This document shows positions 20,130 to 34,000 of a stretch of 64,000 bases of DNA, piece by piece (within the stretch, counting starts at the first letter, position 1; each line of letters starts with the position of its first letter). A model generated the notes under the pieces. It did no database searches and had not been told where the DNA came from. It was given only the letters and a program-made list of their open reading frames with translations. Both the position numbers and the translations under genes were made by a program. This DNA comes from Bacillus shivajii (GTDB lineage: Bacteria; Bacillota; Bacilli; Bacillales; Salisediminibacteriaceae): contig NZ_CP084703.1 of NCBI RefSeq assembly GCF_020519665.1, positions 2,666,001-2,730,000 of the forward strand. The letters are read 5' to 3'.

Positions 20130-20137
<8 letters not shown>
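19508..20137 (-). CDS. pyrE: Orotate phosphoribosyltransferase
   Basis: 209 residues starting MNKNIADLL. The ATG overlaps the pyrF stop (ATGAATAA), and an ATG 4 codons earlier is less likely. Contains NEPYTWSSGIKSPIYCDNR and the PRPP-binding loop ILVIEDLISTGGSS. It makes OMP from orotate and PRPP. Last classical gene of the pyr operon. Confidence 0.96.
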
Positions 20138-22535
<2,398 letters not shown>

Positions 22536-22539
<4 letters not shown>

Positions 22540-25500
22540 ATCGTCACCCCAGTTTGCAACAGTTGCTTTTGCTGGCTTCCAATTGCTTCAGCAGAAAATG
22601 TAATCATCTCCATCACTTTTAGGAGTGCTTCTGCTGTATCCATCGACGTCATACAAACAACACCGTGTTCTACTGCTTCCCTACGAATTCTAAATCCATC
22701 TCTGGCTGGTTGTTTTCCTTTTGTTAACGTATTAATAATAAATTGTGCTTGCCCTTCCTCGATAACCTGGAGCATATCTGGTGCTTTACCACCAACCTTT
22801 GATACAACGGTTACTGGAATGTTCTCGTCCTGAAGACGCTCTGCTGTGCCTTCAGTCGCTAATAAATGATAACCGATTCTATGGAAGCGTCTAGCAAGGT
22901 TCATCGCTTCTTCTTTATCCTTATCAGCGATCGTAAATAAAACAGAGCCATGCGTTGGAATATTCATCCCTGAGGCAACGAGACCTTTAAACAATGCTTT
23001 TTCTAACGTGTAGTCTCTACCCATGACTTCTCCAGTTGATTTCATTTCAGGCCCTAATGTAATGTCAACACTTCTAAGTTTTGCAAAAGAGAAGACTGGA
23101 ACTTTTACTGAAACAAGATCAGGTTCTGGAAGACAACCTGTATCGTGACCGAGCTCTTTTAAGGATGAACCTAGAATCGTTTTTGTTGCTAAGTTTGCCA
23201 TGTTTAGTCCAGTAATTTTACTTAAGAATGGTACAGTACGACTTGATCTTGGATTTACTTCAAGGACATACAGCTCATTTTTATGAATGACAAACTGAAT
23301 ATTTAACAACCCGATAATTTGAAAACCTCTAGCCAATCGGACAGTATAATCGATTAACTTTTCTTTTAACTCATGAGAGATATTTTGCGGTGGATATACA
23401 GCAATGGAATCTCCAGAATGCACCCCAGCCCTTTCAATGTGTTCCATTATCCCTGGGATGACGACAGTCTCTCCATCAGAAATCGCATCGACTTCTATCT
23501 CCTTCCCTGTTAAGTAACGATCAATTAATACTGGGTGTTTCTTGTTCACTTTTACGGCACGTTCCATATATTTTAGTAAGTCAAATTCGTTATAAACGAT
23601 TTCCATCGCACGTCCGCCAAGTACATAAGATGGTCTAACAAGAACAGGGTAGCCAATGCCATTTGCGATATTAACCGCTTCTGAAACGGACGTTGCTGTC
23701 TTCCCTTCAGGTTGAGGGATATCTAATTCTAATAACGTCTGTTCGAATTTATCTCGATCTTCTGCTCGGTCCATATCTTCAAGCGATGTTCCTAAAATAT
23801 TGACACCACGATCTTCAAGTGATGATGCTAAGTTTAATGCTGTCTGTCCACCGAATTGCACAATGACGCCTTCTGGCTTTTCATGAGAAATGATGTTCAT
23901 GACGTCTTCGGTTGTTAGCGGTTCAAAATATAGTTTGTCAGAGACTTCGAAGTCGGTTGAAACCGTTTCTGGGTTGTTATTAATAATGATCGCTTCGTAT
24001 CCTGCTTCTTGAATTGCCTTTACGGTATGCACGGTTGCATAATCAAATTCAATTCCTTGCCCAATTCGTATCGGACCTGAACCTAATACGATAATCGATG
24101 GTTTATCGGTTAGTTGTGATTCATTTTCCTCTTCATAGCTACTATAATAGTATGGTGTTTCTGACTGAAATTCTGCGGCACACGTATCGACCATTTTAAA
24201 GACCGGTAGAATGTTATGGTCATGCCTAAATTGTTCAACCTCAGCTTCAGGTCTTTGTAGAAGCTCTGCAATTGCACGGTCAGAAAAGCCTCTTTCTTTT
24301 ACTTCTCTTATCGTGCTTTCTGTTAGTTGTTCTTCTTTCAACTTCTCTTCAAGATTTACAATACGCTCAATTTCATAAAGGAAGAATCGGTCAATTTTAG
24401 TCATCGTATATAACTCTTCAATGTCGTACCCTAAGCGCATCGCTTGTGCGACAAGAAGTATTCGTTCATCATCAGCATCTACAAGCCTTCTTCTTAACTC
24501 TTCATGATTGATTTTTTCGTCGTTTACTGTAAGGTGATCAAGTCCTACTTCTGTTGACCGAATGGCTTTTAATAGTGATTCACCGATGTTTCTCCCAATC
24601 GCCATCACTTCTCCAGTTGCTTTCATTTGTGTGCCAAGTTTTCTGTTAGCTGCATCAAATTTATCAAAAGGCCAACGCGGAATTTTTGTAACGACATAAT
24701 CTAACGCCGGTTCAAAGCTTGCATACGTCGTTTTTGTAACTGGATTTATACATTCATCTAACTGATAGCCGACGGCAATTTTCGCTGATAGCTTTGCTAT
24801 CGGATAACCTGTCGCTTTTGATGCAAGTGCTGAAGAGCGACTTACGCGCGGATTTACTTCAATAATGTAATAATCTTCACTGTAAGGGTCTAGTGCACAT
24901 TGGACGTTACAACCACCTTCGATTCCGAGTGCTCGAATAATTTTTAATGATGTATTTCTTAAAATTTGATATTCACGATCTGTTAACGTTTGACTCGGAG
25001 CGACGACGATCGAATCACCGGTATGTATACCAACTGGGTCAATGTTTTCCATATTACAGACGACGATCGCCTCGTCATTACCATCACGCATTACCTCATA
25101 CTCGATTTCTTTGAAACCAGCAATACTCTTTTCAATTAAACATTGGTTTACAGGACTGTTACTAATCCCGCTATCTACAAACGCTTTAAGTTCACTCTCA
25201 TTATTTGCAATGCCTCCCCCTGTACCACCTAACGTATATGCTGGACGGACGATCACAGGATAGCCAATTGCATCAGCAAACTGTTTTGCTTCCGAAAATG
25301 AGTGGATGATTTCACTTGGAGGAACCGGTTCATTTAACTCATTCATTAATGTACGAAACTTCTCTCTATCTTCAGCCATTTCAATCGCTTCTAACTTTGT
25401 TCCTAATAACTCGACTTTGTATTCTTCTAGAATTCCACACTCAGAAAGTTCGACAGCTAAATTTAATCCCGTTTGTCCACCTAGTGTCGCAAGTAAACCA

Positions 25501-25751
25501 TCCGGACGTTCTTGACGGATGATTCGACTAACAAATTCTAGTGTTAAGGGTTCGATATACACTTTGTGAGCGGTTGTTTCATCTGTCATGATCGTTGCAG
25601 GATTAGAGTTAATAAGTACAACTTCATACCCTTCTTCAACAAGAGCTTGGCACGCTTGAGTACCAGCGTAGTCAAATTCAGCCGCCTGACCGATGACGAT
25701 CGGTCCTGAACCGATAACAAGTATTTTTTGAATGTCTGTACGTTTAGGCAT
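22536..25751 (-). CDS. carB: Carbamoyl-phosphate synthase, large subunit, pyrimidine-specific
   Basis: 1071 residues starting [17 protein letters not shown]. The frame is open 9 codons further, but homologues begin here and AAAGGGG precedes it. Two ATP-grasp halves are recognisable by their repeated starts ([19 protein letters not shown] and [19 protein letters not shown]), an oligomerisation region between them, and a C-terminal MGS-like regulatory domain from about 935. Length equals B. subtilis PyrAB. Eight-base overlap with carA (ATGCCTAA). Confidence 0.97.
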
Positions 25752-26835
25752 ATATAGATTCCCCTTTCTTCGCTTCATCCATCATCGTTTGAAATTCTTG
25801 AAATAACCCTTTTGCATCTTCTGGTCCAGGTGATGCTTCTGGATGGTATTGAACACTGAAGGCATGAACTTCTTTATGATTTAACCCTTCGACTGTTTCA
25901 TCGTTTACGTTAATATGAGTAATTTCCAGTGATGTATTTTCTAGTGATTCAGAAAGAACTGTATAGCCATGGTTTTGTGATGTAATTGTTATTTCACCAC
26001 TTCTTATATCTTTCACTGGGTGGTTAGCACCCCGATGACCAAACTTCATTTTTCCGGTTTTCGCTCCACATGCTAACGCAAGCAGTTGGTGCCCTAAACA
26101 AATGCCAAAGATTGGTACATGGCCTAATAAGTTTTTAACAGTTTCCACCGCTTCTGGTACATCCGTTGGATCCCCCGGTCCATTACTTAACAACACACCA
26201 TCAGGGTGCATCGCAAGAATTTTTTTCGCTGGTGTATGATAAGGGACAACGATCACTTCATACCCTTTGGATACTAAATCTTTAATGATCCCTTTCTTCG
26301 CGCCAAAATCGATTAAAACGACTCTTTCTTTTGTACCTGGATTAATAAATTCACTTTTCGTCGACACACGTGATACTTGATCATTCGAGAATGTATTTGA
26401 TTGTAGCTCATAAATCACATTGCCGATGTCTTGGTTAGCATCACAAATGCGTCCTTTCAATGTACCCGTTTCGCGGATCAGCTTTGTAAGCTTTCTTGTA
26501 TCTATTCCTTGAATTCCTGGAATATCATGCTGTTTTAACCACTCATCAATCGATAAACGCGATCTAAAGTGACTTGGAATGTTAGCTGCTTCTTTGACGA
26601 CCATTCCTTTAATACTTGGGATCATACTTTCAAAATCGTCTCTGTTAATGCCATAATTTCCAATAAGCGGATAAGTCATCGTAATGATTTGATCACAGTA
26701 GGATGGATCTGTCATAATCTCTTGGTACCCTGTCATACTCGTATTGAAAACAACTTCCCCACTTTGCTCTTTCGTACTACCAAGCGGTTTACCAATAAAC
26801 ACTTCACCATTTTCTAACACTAGCATTCGTTTCAT
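25744..26835 (-). CDS. carA: Carbamoyl-phosphate synthase, small (glutaminase) subunit
   Basis: 363 residues. An N-terminal CPSase small-chain domain ([18 protein letters not shown]) is followed by a class I glutamine amidotransferase with nucleophile Cys in [15 protein letters not shown] and the His-Glu pair in [14 protein letters not shown]. It supplies ammonia to CarB through the inter-subunit tunnel. It abuts pyrC. Confidence 0.97.
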   Translation of the reverse strand: MKRMLVLENGEVFIGKPLGSTKEQSGEVVFNTSMTGYQEIMTDPSYCDQIITMTYPLIGNYGINRDDFESMIPSIKGMVVKEAANIPSHFRSRLSIDEWLKQHDIPGIQGIDTRKLTKLIRETGTLKGRICDANQDIGNVIYELQSNTFSNDQVSRVSTKSEFINPGTKERVVLIDFGAKKGIIKDLVSKGYEVIVVPYHTPAKKILAMHPDGVLLSNGPGDPTDVPEAVETVKNLLGHVPIFGICLGHQLLALACGAKTGKMKFGHRGANHPVKDIRSGEITITSQNHGYTVLSESLENTSLEITHINVNDETVEGLNHKEVHAFSVQYHPEASPGPEDAKGLFQEFQTMMDEAKKGESIYA

Positions 26836-28128
26836 TTAGAGCGCCCCCTTTTCTTGCCAAGCTATTTCACCTTCAAAAATCGTCGCTACTGGCCATGCTG
26901 ATAGCCTTTCACCATCAAATGGTGTATTTTTTCCTTTAGATAAGAATTCATCTTTATTTACGGCTAGTTCTTTTTCTAAATTGATAATTGTAAAGTCTGC
27001 GAATGTACCTTCTTTAAGTGTTCCGAATGGCAGGTTAAACGTGTTTGCTGGTGCTTCTGTTAGCCAATAAATTAATTGCTGAAGGGTCATTTGGTTCGTT
27101 TTCACAAGTTTTGTATATAAAAGTGGAAATGCAATTTCTAATCCGACAATGCCAAATGGTGCTTCTTCCATCGGTGATGATTTTTCTTCCTCCGTATGAG
27201 GAGCATGATCCGTCGCAATAAAATCAATCGTTCCATCTAACAATCCGTTCAATAAAGCTTCACGATCCTCGCTACTTCGAAGTGGAGGATTCATCTTGTA
27301 ATTGGCGTCGTTACCAGGAATATCGTCTTCAGATAAAATTAAATGATGCGGTGATACTTCAGCCGTCACATTGATTCCAGCTTTTTTCGCATCACGTATG
27401 ACTCTCACTGATTCCTTCGTACTTACGTGACAAATATGATAGTGAGCACCTGTTGCTTCAGCGAGAAGAGCATCCCTTGCAATATGTACAGATTCAGAGA
27501 CTGAAAGAATTCCTGGAATTCCAGTTCTTTCTGAAAACTTCCCTTTATGAACAGCACCGCCATATAGAAGTGAGTTGTCTTCACAGTGAGCAACAATTGG
27601 TTTGTTTAGTTTCGCTGCACTTTGCATCGCTTCATACATTTTGCCTGCTTCTTGTACTCCAACACCGTCATCTGTAAAAGCAAATGCACCTTCTTCAACC
27701 AGCTCATCCATTCGTGTAATCGTTTCACCTAGTTGCCTTTCTGTTATTGCAGCATAAGGTAGAATTCTTACATGACCTTTTGTTTTCATCGCATCGTTGA
27801 TTTTCGCAAAGTTTTCTTTTGTATCAGGAACCGGGCGAGTATTTGGCATTGCTGCAATCGTTGTAAAACCACCTCTAGCTGCAGCAAGGGACCCTGTTTC
27901 AATCGTTTCTTTCTTTTCTCCACCTGGCTCTCTTAAGTGCACATGCAAATCAACAAGTCCTGGAACAACTAACTTTCCACCTACATCAATCACTTCATTA
28001 TAATGTGAGTCGTCTCGGCATTCTCCGATCTCAGTTATTGCCTTTGTTTTTTTATCCACAACAAGATTTATCTCTATTATTTCACCAGTTTCAGTGATTG
28101 TTCTTCCGTTTTTATACAAGACTTTCAT
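26836..28128 (-). CDS. pyrC: Dihydroorotase
   Basis: 430 residues, the long class I form found in Bacillus. Zinc ligands are in [21 protein letters not shown] and the catalytic Asp in [12 protein letters not shown]. It cyclises carbamoyl-aspartate. It overlaps pyrB by 17 bp, with a ribosome site (AAAGGGGAAATG region) inside the pyrB end. Confidence 0.97.
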   Translation of the reverse strand: MKVLYKNGRTITETGEIIEINLVVDKKTKAITEIGECRDDSHYNEVIDVGGKLVVPGLVDLHVHLREPGGEKKETIETGSLAAARGGFTTIAAMPNTRPVPDTKENFAKINDAMKTKGHVRILPYAAITERQLGETITRMDELVEEGAFAFTDDGVGVQEAGKMYEAMQSAAKLNKPIVAHCEDNSLLYGGAVHKGKFSERTGIPGILSVSESVHIARDALLAEATGAHYHICHVSTKESVRVIRDAKKAGINVTAEVSPHHLILSEDDIPGNDANYKMNPPLRSSEDREALLNGLLDGTIDFIATDHAPHTEEEKSSPMEEAPFGIVGLEIAFPLLYTKLVKTNQMTLQQLIYWLTEAPANTFNLPFGTLKEGTFADFTIINLEKELAVNKDEFLSKGKNTPFDGERLSAWPVATIFEGEIAWQEKGAL

Positions 28129-29020
28129 GCTTCATTTCCCCTTTCTCTTTTAACACGTATTCTAGGACTGCTTTTCGAACTTTCACGCCATTTTTCATTT
28201 GTTTAAAAATCCTTGACCTCTCGCATTCTACGAGTTCACTCGCTAGTTCCACACCTCGATTTACTGGGGCTGGATGCATAATGATCGCATGATCTTGCAT
28301 CTGTTTTTCCCTTTCAGCAGTTAATCCAAATAACGTAAGATAATCCCCTTTTGCTAAGGAAGTATCATCATCATGTCGTTCTGTTTGAATGCGTAAAAGC
28401 ATAATGACATCTGCAGTTTTAATAGCATCATCAATGGTTAGAACATTGTTCTCTGTAACTTCTTCATCCATCCATGCTTTCGGTCCAGAAAAAGAGACAA
28501 CCGCGCCAAGTCTTCGTAAGATCATCGCATTTGTCCTTGCAACTCGGCTGTGCCTGATATCTCCACAGATAACAACATGGACATCTTTAAACGTATGAAA
28601 CTCCTGATAAATTGTAAGAAGATCTAGTAATGATTGGGTAGGATGATCTCCTGCGCCATCTCCTCCATTGATAATCGGAATGTTTACATCTTCAAGCTCT
28701 TTATAATATTTTTCTTGCGGATGCCTAATCACAGCAGCGTGACAGCCAATCGCTTCTAGTGTTTTTACTGTGTCATAAAGTGACTCTCCTTTTTGTACAC
28801 TCGACGTTGTCACATCGAAATTCAGCGTATGAAACCCTAATTCTTTTTGCGCCATTTCAAAACTCAATTTCGTTCGTGTACTTGGTTCAAAAAATAAATT
28901 TGCCACTGTATAATGTTCACTCTGTTTATTTAATTCTAGATTTGTTCCTTCTTCTGCTTGGTGAAGGAGGTGCATGATTGTTTCAACGGATAACTCGTTT
29001 AATGTTGTTAATTGAACCAT
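28112..29020 (-). CDS. pyrB: Aspartate carbamoyltransferase
   Basis: 302 residues. Carbamoyl-phosphate loop [25 protein letters not shown] for aspartate binding and [11 protein letters not shown] at the C terminus. This is the catalytic chain; no pyrI is present, as expected for Bacillus. It is preceded by the third PyrR attenuator. Confidence 0.97.
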   Translation of the reverse strand: MVQLTTLNELSVETIMHLLHQAEEGTNLELNKQSEHYTVANLFFEPSTRTKLSFEMAQKELGFHTLNFDVTTSSVQKGESLYDTVKTLEAIGCHAAVIRHPQEKYYKELEDVNIPIINGGDGAGDHPTQSLLDLLTIYQEFHTFKDVHVVICGDIRHSRVARTNAMILRRLGAVVSFSGPKAWMDEEVTENNVLTIDDAIKTADVIMLLRIQTERHDDDTSLAKGDYLTLFGLTAEREKQMQDHAIIMHPAPVNRGVELASELVECERSRIFKQMKNGVKVRKAVLEYVLKEKGEMKHESLV

Positions 29021-29116
29021 TTTCTCACCGCCTATTGTTTTTTCGTTAGTTGAAAAGCACTTGTTGCATTCTTACACAGTAGTATATGCATGGAGGCAGT
29101 TCGTCGAGGTAGCGCC

Positions 29117-29158
29117 TAGCTTACTCGTGAAGTTGTGCTTGTGCTGGAGTCGCCGCCT
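29117..29158. repeat. 42-bp repeat block, copy 1 (upstream of pyrB)
   Basis: Runs from TAGCTTACTCGTGAAG to GAGTCGCCGCCT and is identical over 42 bp to 34694-34735 near lspA; the match extends a few bases leftwards with one difference. The GAGTCGCCG end is shared with family A. It is transcribed as part of the pyrB leader, downstream of the attenuator terminator. Confidence 0.8.
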
Positions 29159-29263
29159 ATCGCTCGACAAAATAAAACAAATTAATATCCCATCTCTTTT
29201 AACTGCACTAAACTTTAACAGAGTCTACCAAATAAAATTTGATGAAAAAAATTTCAAAAAAAA

Positions 29264-29371
29264 GCACCCGTTTTTTATATACGGGTGCTCACAAGCACAT
29301 TTGTGGGTAGCACAAATGAGAAGAGTCAAGATCATGACTCTATGAATCACCCTTTTAAGCCTCTCTGGACT
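29264..29371 (-). promoter_or_regulatory. PyrR attenuator 3 (pyrP-pyrB)
   Basis: The PyrR-binding loop AGUCCAGAGAGGCU is at 29358-29371 on the minus strand and matches the consensus ARUCCNGNGAGGYU. About 70 nt later comes a terminator stem GCACCCG/CGGGTGC (29264-29288) with a T-run. With UMP or UTP bound, PyrR stabilises the anti-antiterminator and transcription stops before pyrB. Confidence 0.9.
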
Positions 29372-29392
29372 TAATTAAAGGATCGTATTTTG

Positions 29393-30709
29393 TTATATTG
29401 CCTCTTCATTTCTCTCTCTTTCTTTATTTACATCAAACATTGCATCTGTATCTTTTACTTTTTCTCGTCCTGGCAAGATGAAGTTTAGTAAAATCCCTAT
29501 GACTGTCGCTAATGCCATACCTGCCACTTCAATCGCATCCGTTACTTGGATGATGGCTCCACCAATACCGACGACAAGAATAACAGAGGAAATGATTAAG
29601 TTTCGTTTTTTCCCAATATCAACGTTATTGTCAATTAACATTCTTAATCCGTTCGATGCAATGATACCGAACAGAAGGATCGATACCCCTCCCATTACTG
29701 GGGTTGGAATCGTTGTAATGAGTGCGGAAACTTTTCCTACGAAGCCGAAGATAATCGCTATTGTTGCCGCCCCACCAATAACAAACACACTAAACACTCT
29801 CGTTAAGGCCACAACCCCGATGTTTTCACCGTATGTTGTATTCGGTGGTCCGCCGATGAATGAACTAATTACTGTTGCAATACCGTCACCAAAGATCGAA
29901 CGATGAAGGCCTGGTTTTTTAATAAAGTTTCTTTTCACAACTTTACTTAAAACCATTTGGTCACCAATATGTTCAGATAACGTTACGAGCGCGATTGGAA
30001 CCATGATCGCAATAATCTCCCAAGAGAATGCTGGGCTGTATGTTACAAACGGAACAATAAAGTCAGGTGCTTGGATCCAGTTCGCTTCACGTACAGGTGT
30101 AAAATCTACTAAACCTTGAAAGTATGCGACAAAATATCCACCAACTATCCCAATTAAAATTGGAATGAGTCCGAAAAATCCTTTAAAGAATATTGATGCT
30201 ATAATCGTTATAAATAATGTAATTAATGCGACACTAAAGTAAGTTCCGTTATAAAATCCATCTGCGTCATTCATTGCCATGTCAATTGCTACTCCTGCTA
30301 GGCCTAGACCGATAACCATAATGACGGGTCCGACAACAATTGGTGGTAGTAGTGCCATAAGCCAATGAATTCCTGTTGCTTTGATAATAAGCGCGACTAC
30401 GCCATAAACAAGTCCAGCGAAGAAACTACCAATCATTGCCCCTTCAGGTCCACCTATGGTCATCGCTGCAATAATTGGCATAATAAATGCGAATGAAGAA
30501 CCTAAGTATGCCGGAATTTGCCCTCTTGTTACGAGTAGGTATGCTAAAGTCCCTAAACCACTTGATACAAGCGCAACTGCTGGACTTAATCCTACTAACA
30601 TTGGGACGAGAATCGTTGCTCCAAACATCGCAAAAAGGTGCTGTATACTTAAGACGATCCACTTGTCTAACCTTGGTACCTCATTAATTTCTACCGTTCG
30701 ATTTTTCAT
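29393..30709 (-). CDS. pyrP: Uracil permease
   Basis: 438 residues from the ATG placed 7 bases after GAGGAGG; a GTG/ATG one codon earlier is possible. NCS2 nucleobase:cation symporter with about 12-14 hydrophobic segments, start KWIVLSIQHLFAMFGATILV and the motif GGPPNTTYGENIGV typical of uracil transporters. It imports uracil for salvage. An IS4-family element interrupts its leader 50 bp upstream. Confidence 0.96.
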   Translation of the reverse strand: MKNRTVEINEVPRLDKWIVLSIQHLFAMFGATILVPMLVGLSPAVALVSSGLGTLAYLLVTRGQIPAYLGSSFAFIMPIIAAMTIGGPEGAMIGSFFAGLVYGVVALIIKATGIHWLMALLPPIVVGPVIMVIGLGLAGVAIDMAMNDADGFYNGTYFSVALITLFITIIASIFFKGFFGLIPILIGIVGGYFVAYFQGLVDFTPVREANWIQAPDFIVPFVTYSPAFSWEIIAIMVPIALVTLSEHIGDQMVLSKVVKRNFIKKPGLHRSIFGDGIATVISSFIGGPPNTTYGENIGVVALTRVFSVFVIGGAATIAIIFGFVGKVSALITTIPTPVMGGVSILLFGIIASNGLRMLIDNNVDIGKKRNLIISSVILVVGIGGAIIQVTDAIEVAGMALATVIGILLNFILPGREKVKDTDAMFDVNKERERNEEAI

Positions 30710-30767
30710 CACATTTCCTCCTCATGATCTAATTATCCCAAACATACGTTGCATGTTTATAAAATAT

Positions 30768-32171
30768 CACTAGTGTTGCATTAATTTAGGCTAACTATTA
30801 AAAATACTCAAAATGTTCAATAAAGTTATTTTGTGCAAAGAAAAAGTCCTTTATAATGGATAAGTCAGGTGGTAATCCCGTCCAAATCCAATAATAAAGG
30901 ACCAACTCATGGATAAGATTACACGAAAAACTTCATTTGGACAATGGTTTTCACCAATAAATCTTCGATTATTTAATGAACAGGTGAAAACATTGAAATT
31001 AGATTTTTATACAAAGAAACTTACGACAGAATCATTCTTGAAATTATTACTATACGCACAGCTAGAAGAGGTAGAAAGTCTCCATGCACTGAGTGATTGT
31101 CTCTTTGATGATCAACTACAAAAAGGGATTGATCTTGATTCCATCAGTATTTCTCAGCTTTCACGACGATTGAACGGCATGAATCCAGATTTATTTCAAC
31201 AGCTATTTTTGGATTTAGTTGGGCAAATACATGCCAAAACACATTACACGAAACTCATTATGCCATTAAAGATCGTTGATTCAAGCACCATGCCGTTGAA
31301 TTTAACGAATCATAGATGGGCAAAATTCCGCAAAACAAAAGCTGGTGTGAAGTTACATTTGCGACTAGTTTTTATGGAAAAAGGAGTTTCATACCCTGAA
31401 AAAGCCTTGATTACAACAGCGAAGGAACACGATCGTAATCAGCTGGAAGTCATGGTTGATGACAAAGAGTGCATGTACGTGTTTGACCGTGGTTATCTCG
31501 ACTATGAACGCTTCGATCGTATGACTGACGATGGCTACTTTTTCCTGTCAAGGCTAAGGAAGAACGCTGTGATACGGGTAGTTGACGACTTTATACTACC
31601 TAAAGAATCATCTGTTTTATCCGATCAAATGGTCTTGATTGGAACAACGCAAAATCGTGCTGAAAATTACTTTCGTCTTTTAAAAGTGATTGATTCTAAA
31701 GGGAATGAACTGCAACTGATCACCAATCGATTTGATTTAAGCGCCGAAGAAATTTCAGAGATGTATAAATCACGCTGGGCAATCGAATTGTTTTTCAAGT
31801 GGATAAAGCAACATCTCAGAGTCAAGAAGTTCTATGGGCAAAGCGAATGGGCAATCCAAAACCAAATATTTATTGCACTGATTGTTTATTGTCTGCATGT
31901 ACTCGCTCAAATTGAGACAAATAGTAGGATAAAAACCTTGCAAATTAGCCGTTATTTAAGGGCTGCATTGTGGAAATCAGCGCATATTTGGCTTCGAAAG
32001 ATTGAAGGGAAAGCCATCCCTTAACAGAGTTTTGTCATTGTCGCACTAGTCTAATTGTAAATTAATTTCCAAATGGATGGAGCCACCTTTAATTGGGTAT
32101 TTACCTTTTTGGCTCTGAGAAGGTTATACAATTAAACTGAAAATTACGACACTATTTATGCAACACTAGTG
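30768..32171. mobile_element. IS4-family insertion sequence, 1404 bp, with 9-bp target duplication
   Basis: The ends are inverted: left CACTAGTGTTGCATTAAT, right (complement) CACTAGTGTTGCATAAAT. They are flanked on both sides by ATAAAATAT (30759-30767 and 32172-32180), a direct repeat that reads as the target site duplication. One transposase gene, plus strand. The element sits between the PyrR attenuator 2 terminator and pyrP. Intact ends, intact ORF and a perfect duplication indicate recent insertion. Confidence 0.9.
30909..32024 (+). CDS. IS4-family transposase
   Basis: 371 residues. An N-terminal helical domain of the DUF4372 kind (about 1-75), then a DDE core with KIVDSSTMPLN (first Asp), FDRGYLDYERFD (second Asp) and the Y-(2)-R-(3)-E-(6)-K signature in YKSRWAIELFFKWIK. 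This YREK motif defines the IS4 family. The frame is intact, so it may be active. Antisense to the pyr operon. Confidence 0.93.
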   Translation: MDKITRKTSFGQWFSPINLRLFNEQVKTLKLDFYTKKLTTESFLKLLLYAQLEEVESLHALSDCLFDDQLQKGIDLDSISISQLSRRLNGMNPDLFQQLFLDLVGQIHAKTHYTKLIMPLKIVDSSTMPLNLTNHRWAKFRKTKAGVKLHLRLVFMEKGVSYPEKALITTAKEHDRNQLEVMVDDKECMYVFDRGYLDYERFDRMTDDGYFFLSRLRKNAVIRVVDDFILPKESSVLSDQMVLIGTTQNRAENYFRLLKVIDSKGNELQLITNRFDLSAEEISEMYKSRWAIELFFKWIKQHLRVKKFYGQSEWAIQNQIFIALIVYCLHVLAQIETNSRIKTLQISRYLRAALWKSAHIWLRKIEGKAIP

Positions 32172-32221
32172 ATAAAATATACATGCTACTTTTGTTTCAC
32201 TTAATATTAATTGGGATACAA

Positions 32222-32334
32222 CAAAAAACCTCTTTGCTGCACAAAGAGGTATCGTCACAAGCTTGCAATATGACCTAAATGTAGGTAGGTCAAAAGCAAG
32301 AGAGGAGTATACCCCTTGTCAGCCTCACGGGACT
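32222..32334 (-). promoter_or_regulatory. PyrR attenuator 2 (pyrR-pyrP)
   Basis: The PyrR-binding loop AGUCCCGUGAGGCU lies at 32321-32334, directly behind the pyrR stop. The terminator stem ACCTCTTTG/CAAAGAGGT (32228-32250) is followed by TTTTTTG. The leader is intact, but the IS4 element starts about 50 bp beyond the terminator, before pyrP. Confidence 0.9.
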
Positions 32335-32337
32335 GGT

Positions 32338-32901
<564 letters not shown>

Positions 32902-32926
32902 TCAGGATTTGGACCCTTAGATCGAA

Positions 32927-33020
32927 AAAAACCTCTCACCGTTACGATGAGAGGGGAATGATCTGTAAAAGTATACACTTCACCTATTGAAGTGTCATCC
33001 CTTCTCAGCCTCACGGGACT
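32927..33020 (-). promoter_or_regulatory. PyrR attenuator 1 (pyrR leader)
   Basis: The binding loop AGUCCCGUGAGGCU is at 33007-33020, then the terminator CCTCTCATCG-TAA-CGGTGAGAGG (32932-32954) with TTTTTTT. Upstream, TATGAT (33052-33057, minus) is a possible -10 of the pyr promoter; no convincing -35 is seen. Confidence 0.9.
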
Positions 33021-33081
33021 GATATTAAAGGTGTCCGTTATGCAATTTCTTATCATATTGTGTCATGCTCTTGTTTAAAAG

Positions 33082-33999
33082 TCAATGACTTTTTTTACGT
33101 AGCTCCTTCAGACACTCTTCCATATCATTTGGTAGTGGTGCATGGAAGGTTAACATTTCATTCGTTCTTGGGTGTTTAAATCCAATCGTTTCTGCGTGTA
33201 ACGCTTGACCTTCAATTGGTAACTCTTGTTTCTTTCTTGGCCCATATTTAGGATCACCAGCGATTGGAAAACCAATATATTTCATATGAACACGGATTTG
33301 GTGAGTTCTCCCGGTTTCTAAATCACAAGCCACGAGAGTGTTATTTAAAAACCTCTCCACGACATGAAAATGTGTAACGGCTTCTTTACTATTTTTATCT
33401 GTCACAGTCATACTTTGACGATCCTTATCATCACGACCAATTGGTGCATCAACAGTACCTGTTTCGTGTGAAATCACACCGGTAACAATCGCCAAATATC
33501 TTCTTTTCGTTTCTTTATTTTTCAATTGATTCACTAATGATTCATGAGCTAAATCATTTTTTGCAACCATTAATAATCCTGACGTATCTTTATCAATACG
33601 GTGAACAATCCCTGGGCGCATCACGCCATTAATGCCTGAAAGATCTTTACAATGAGCCATTAACCCATTGACGAGAGTTCCTTCATAATGCCCTGGTGCA
33701 GGGTGTACAACCATCCCACGTTCTTTATTTACGACGAGAACATCTTCATCTTCGTAAATAATATCTAAGTCCATGTCTTCAGCTTTAACGTCTAATGGTT
33801 CTGGCTCAGGTTCATTAATTGAAATAGAATCTCCGATGCTAACTTTATAATTACTTTTAACCTTTTCGCCGTTTACTTTAATATGTCCATCTTTAATCCA
33901 TTGTTGAATGAGAGAACGTGACCAATCTTGAAAGTGGTCTGCTATATATTTATCAATACGTACTCCCTTGTCTTCTACTGTTAATTGGTATTCATTCAT
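33082..33999 (-). CDS. rluD: 23S rRNA pseudouridine synthase, RluD/YlyB family
   Basis: 305 residues. S4 RNA-binding domain (about 14-75), then the RluA-type catalytic domain with GIVHRIDKDTSGLLMVAKN containing the catalytic Asp, and GRTHQIRVHMKYIGFPIAGDPKYG. It converts uridines of 23S rRNA helix 69 or a nearby site; the exact target is inferred from the family. It starts 1 base after lspA and precedes the pyr operon. Confidence 0.94.
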   Translation of the reverse strand: MNEYQLTVEDKGVRIDKYIADHFQDWSRSLIQQWIKDGHIKVNGEKVKSNYKVSIGDSISINEPEPEPLDVKAEDMDLDIIYEDEDVLVVNKERGMVVHPAPGHYEGTLVNGLMAHCKDLSGINGVMRPGIVHRIDKDTSGLLMVAKNDLAHESLVNQLKNKETKRRYLAIVTGVISHETGTVDAPIGRDDKDRQSMTVTDKNSKEAVTHFHVVERFLNNTLVACDLETGRTHQIRVHMKYIGFPIAGDPKYGPRKKQELPIEGQALHAETIGFKHPRTNEMLTFHAPLPNDMEECLKELRKKSH

Positions 34000-34000
34000 A

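Noticed and set aside
29061-29345. Plus-strand frame of 94 codons beside pyrB
   Set aside because: It crosses the PyrR terminator and the 42-bp repeat and has no similarity or ribosome site.
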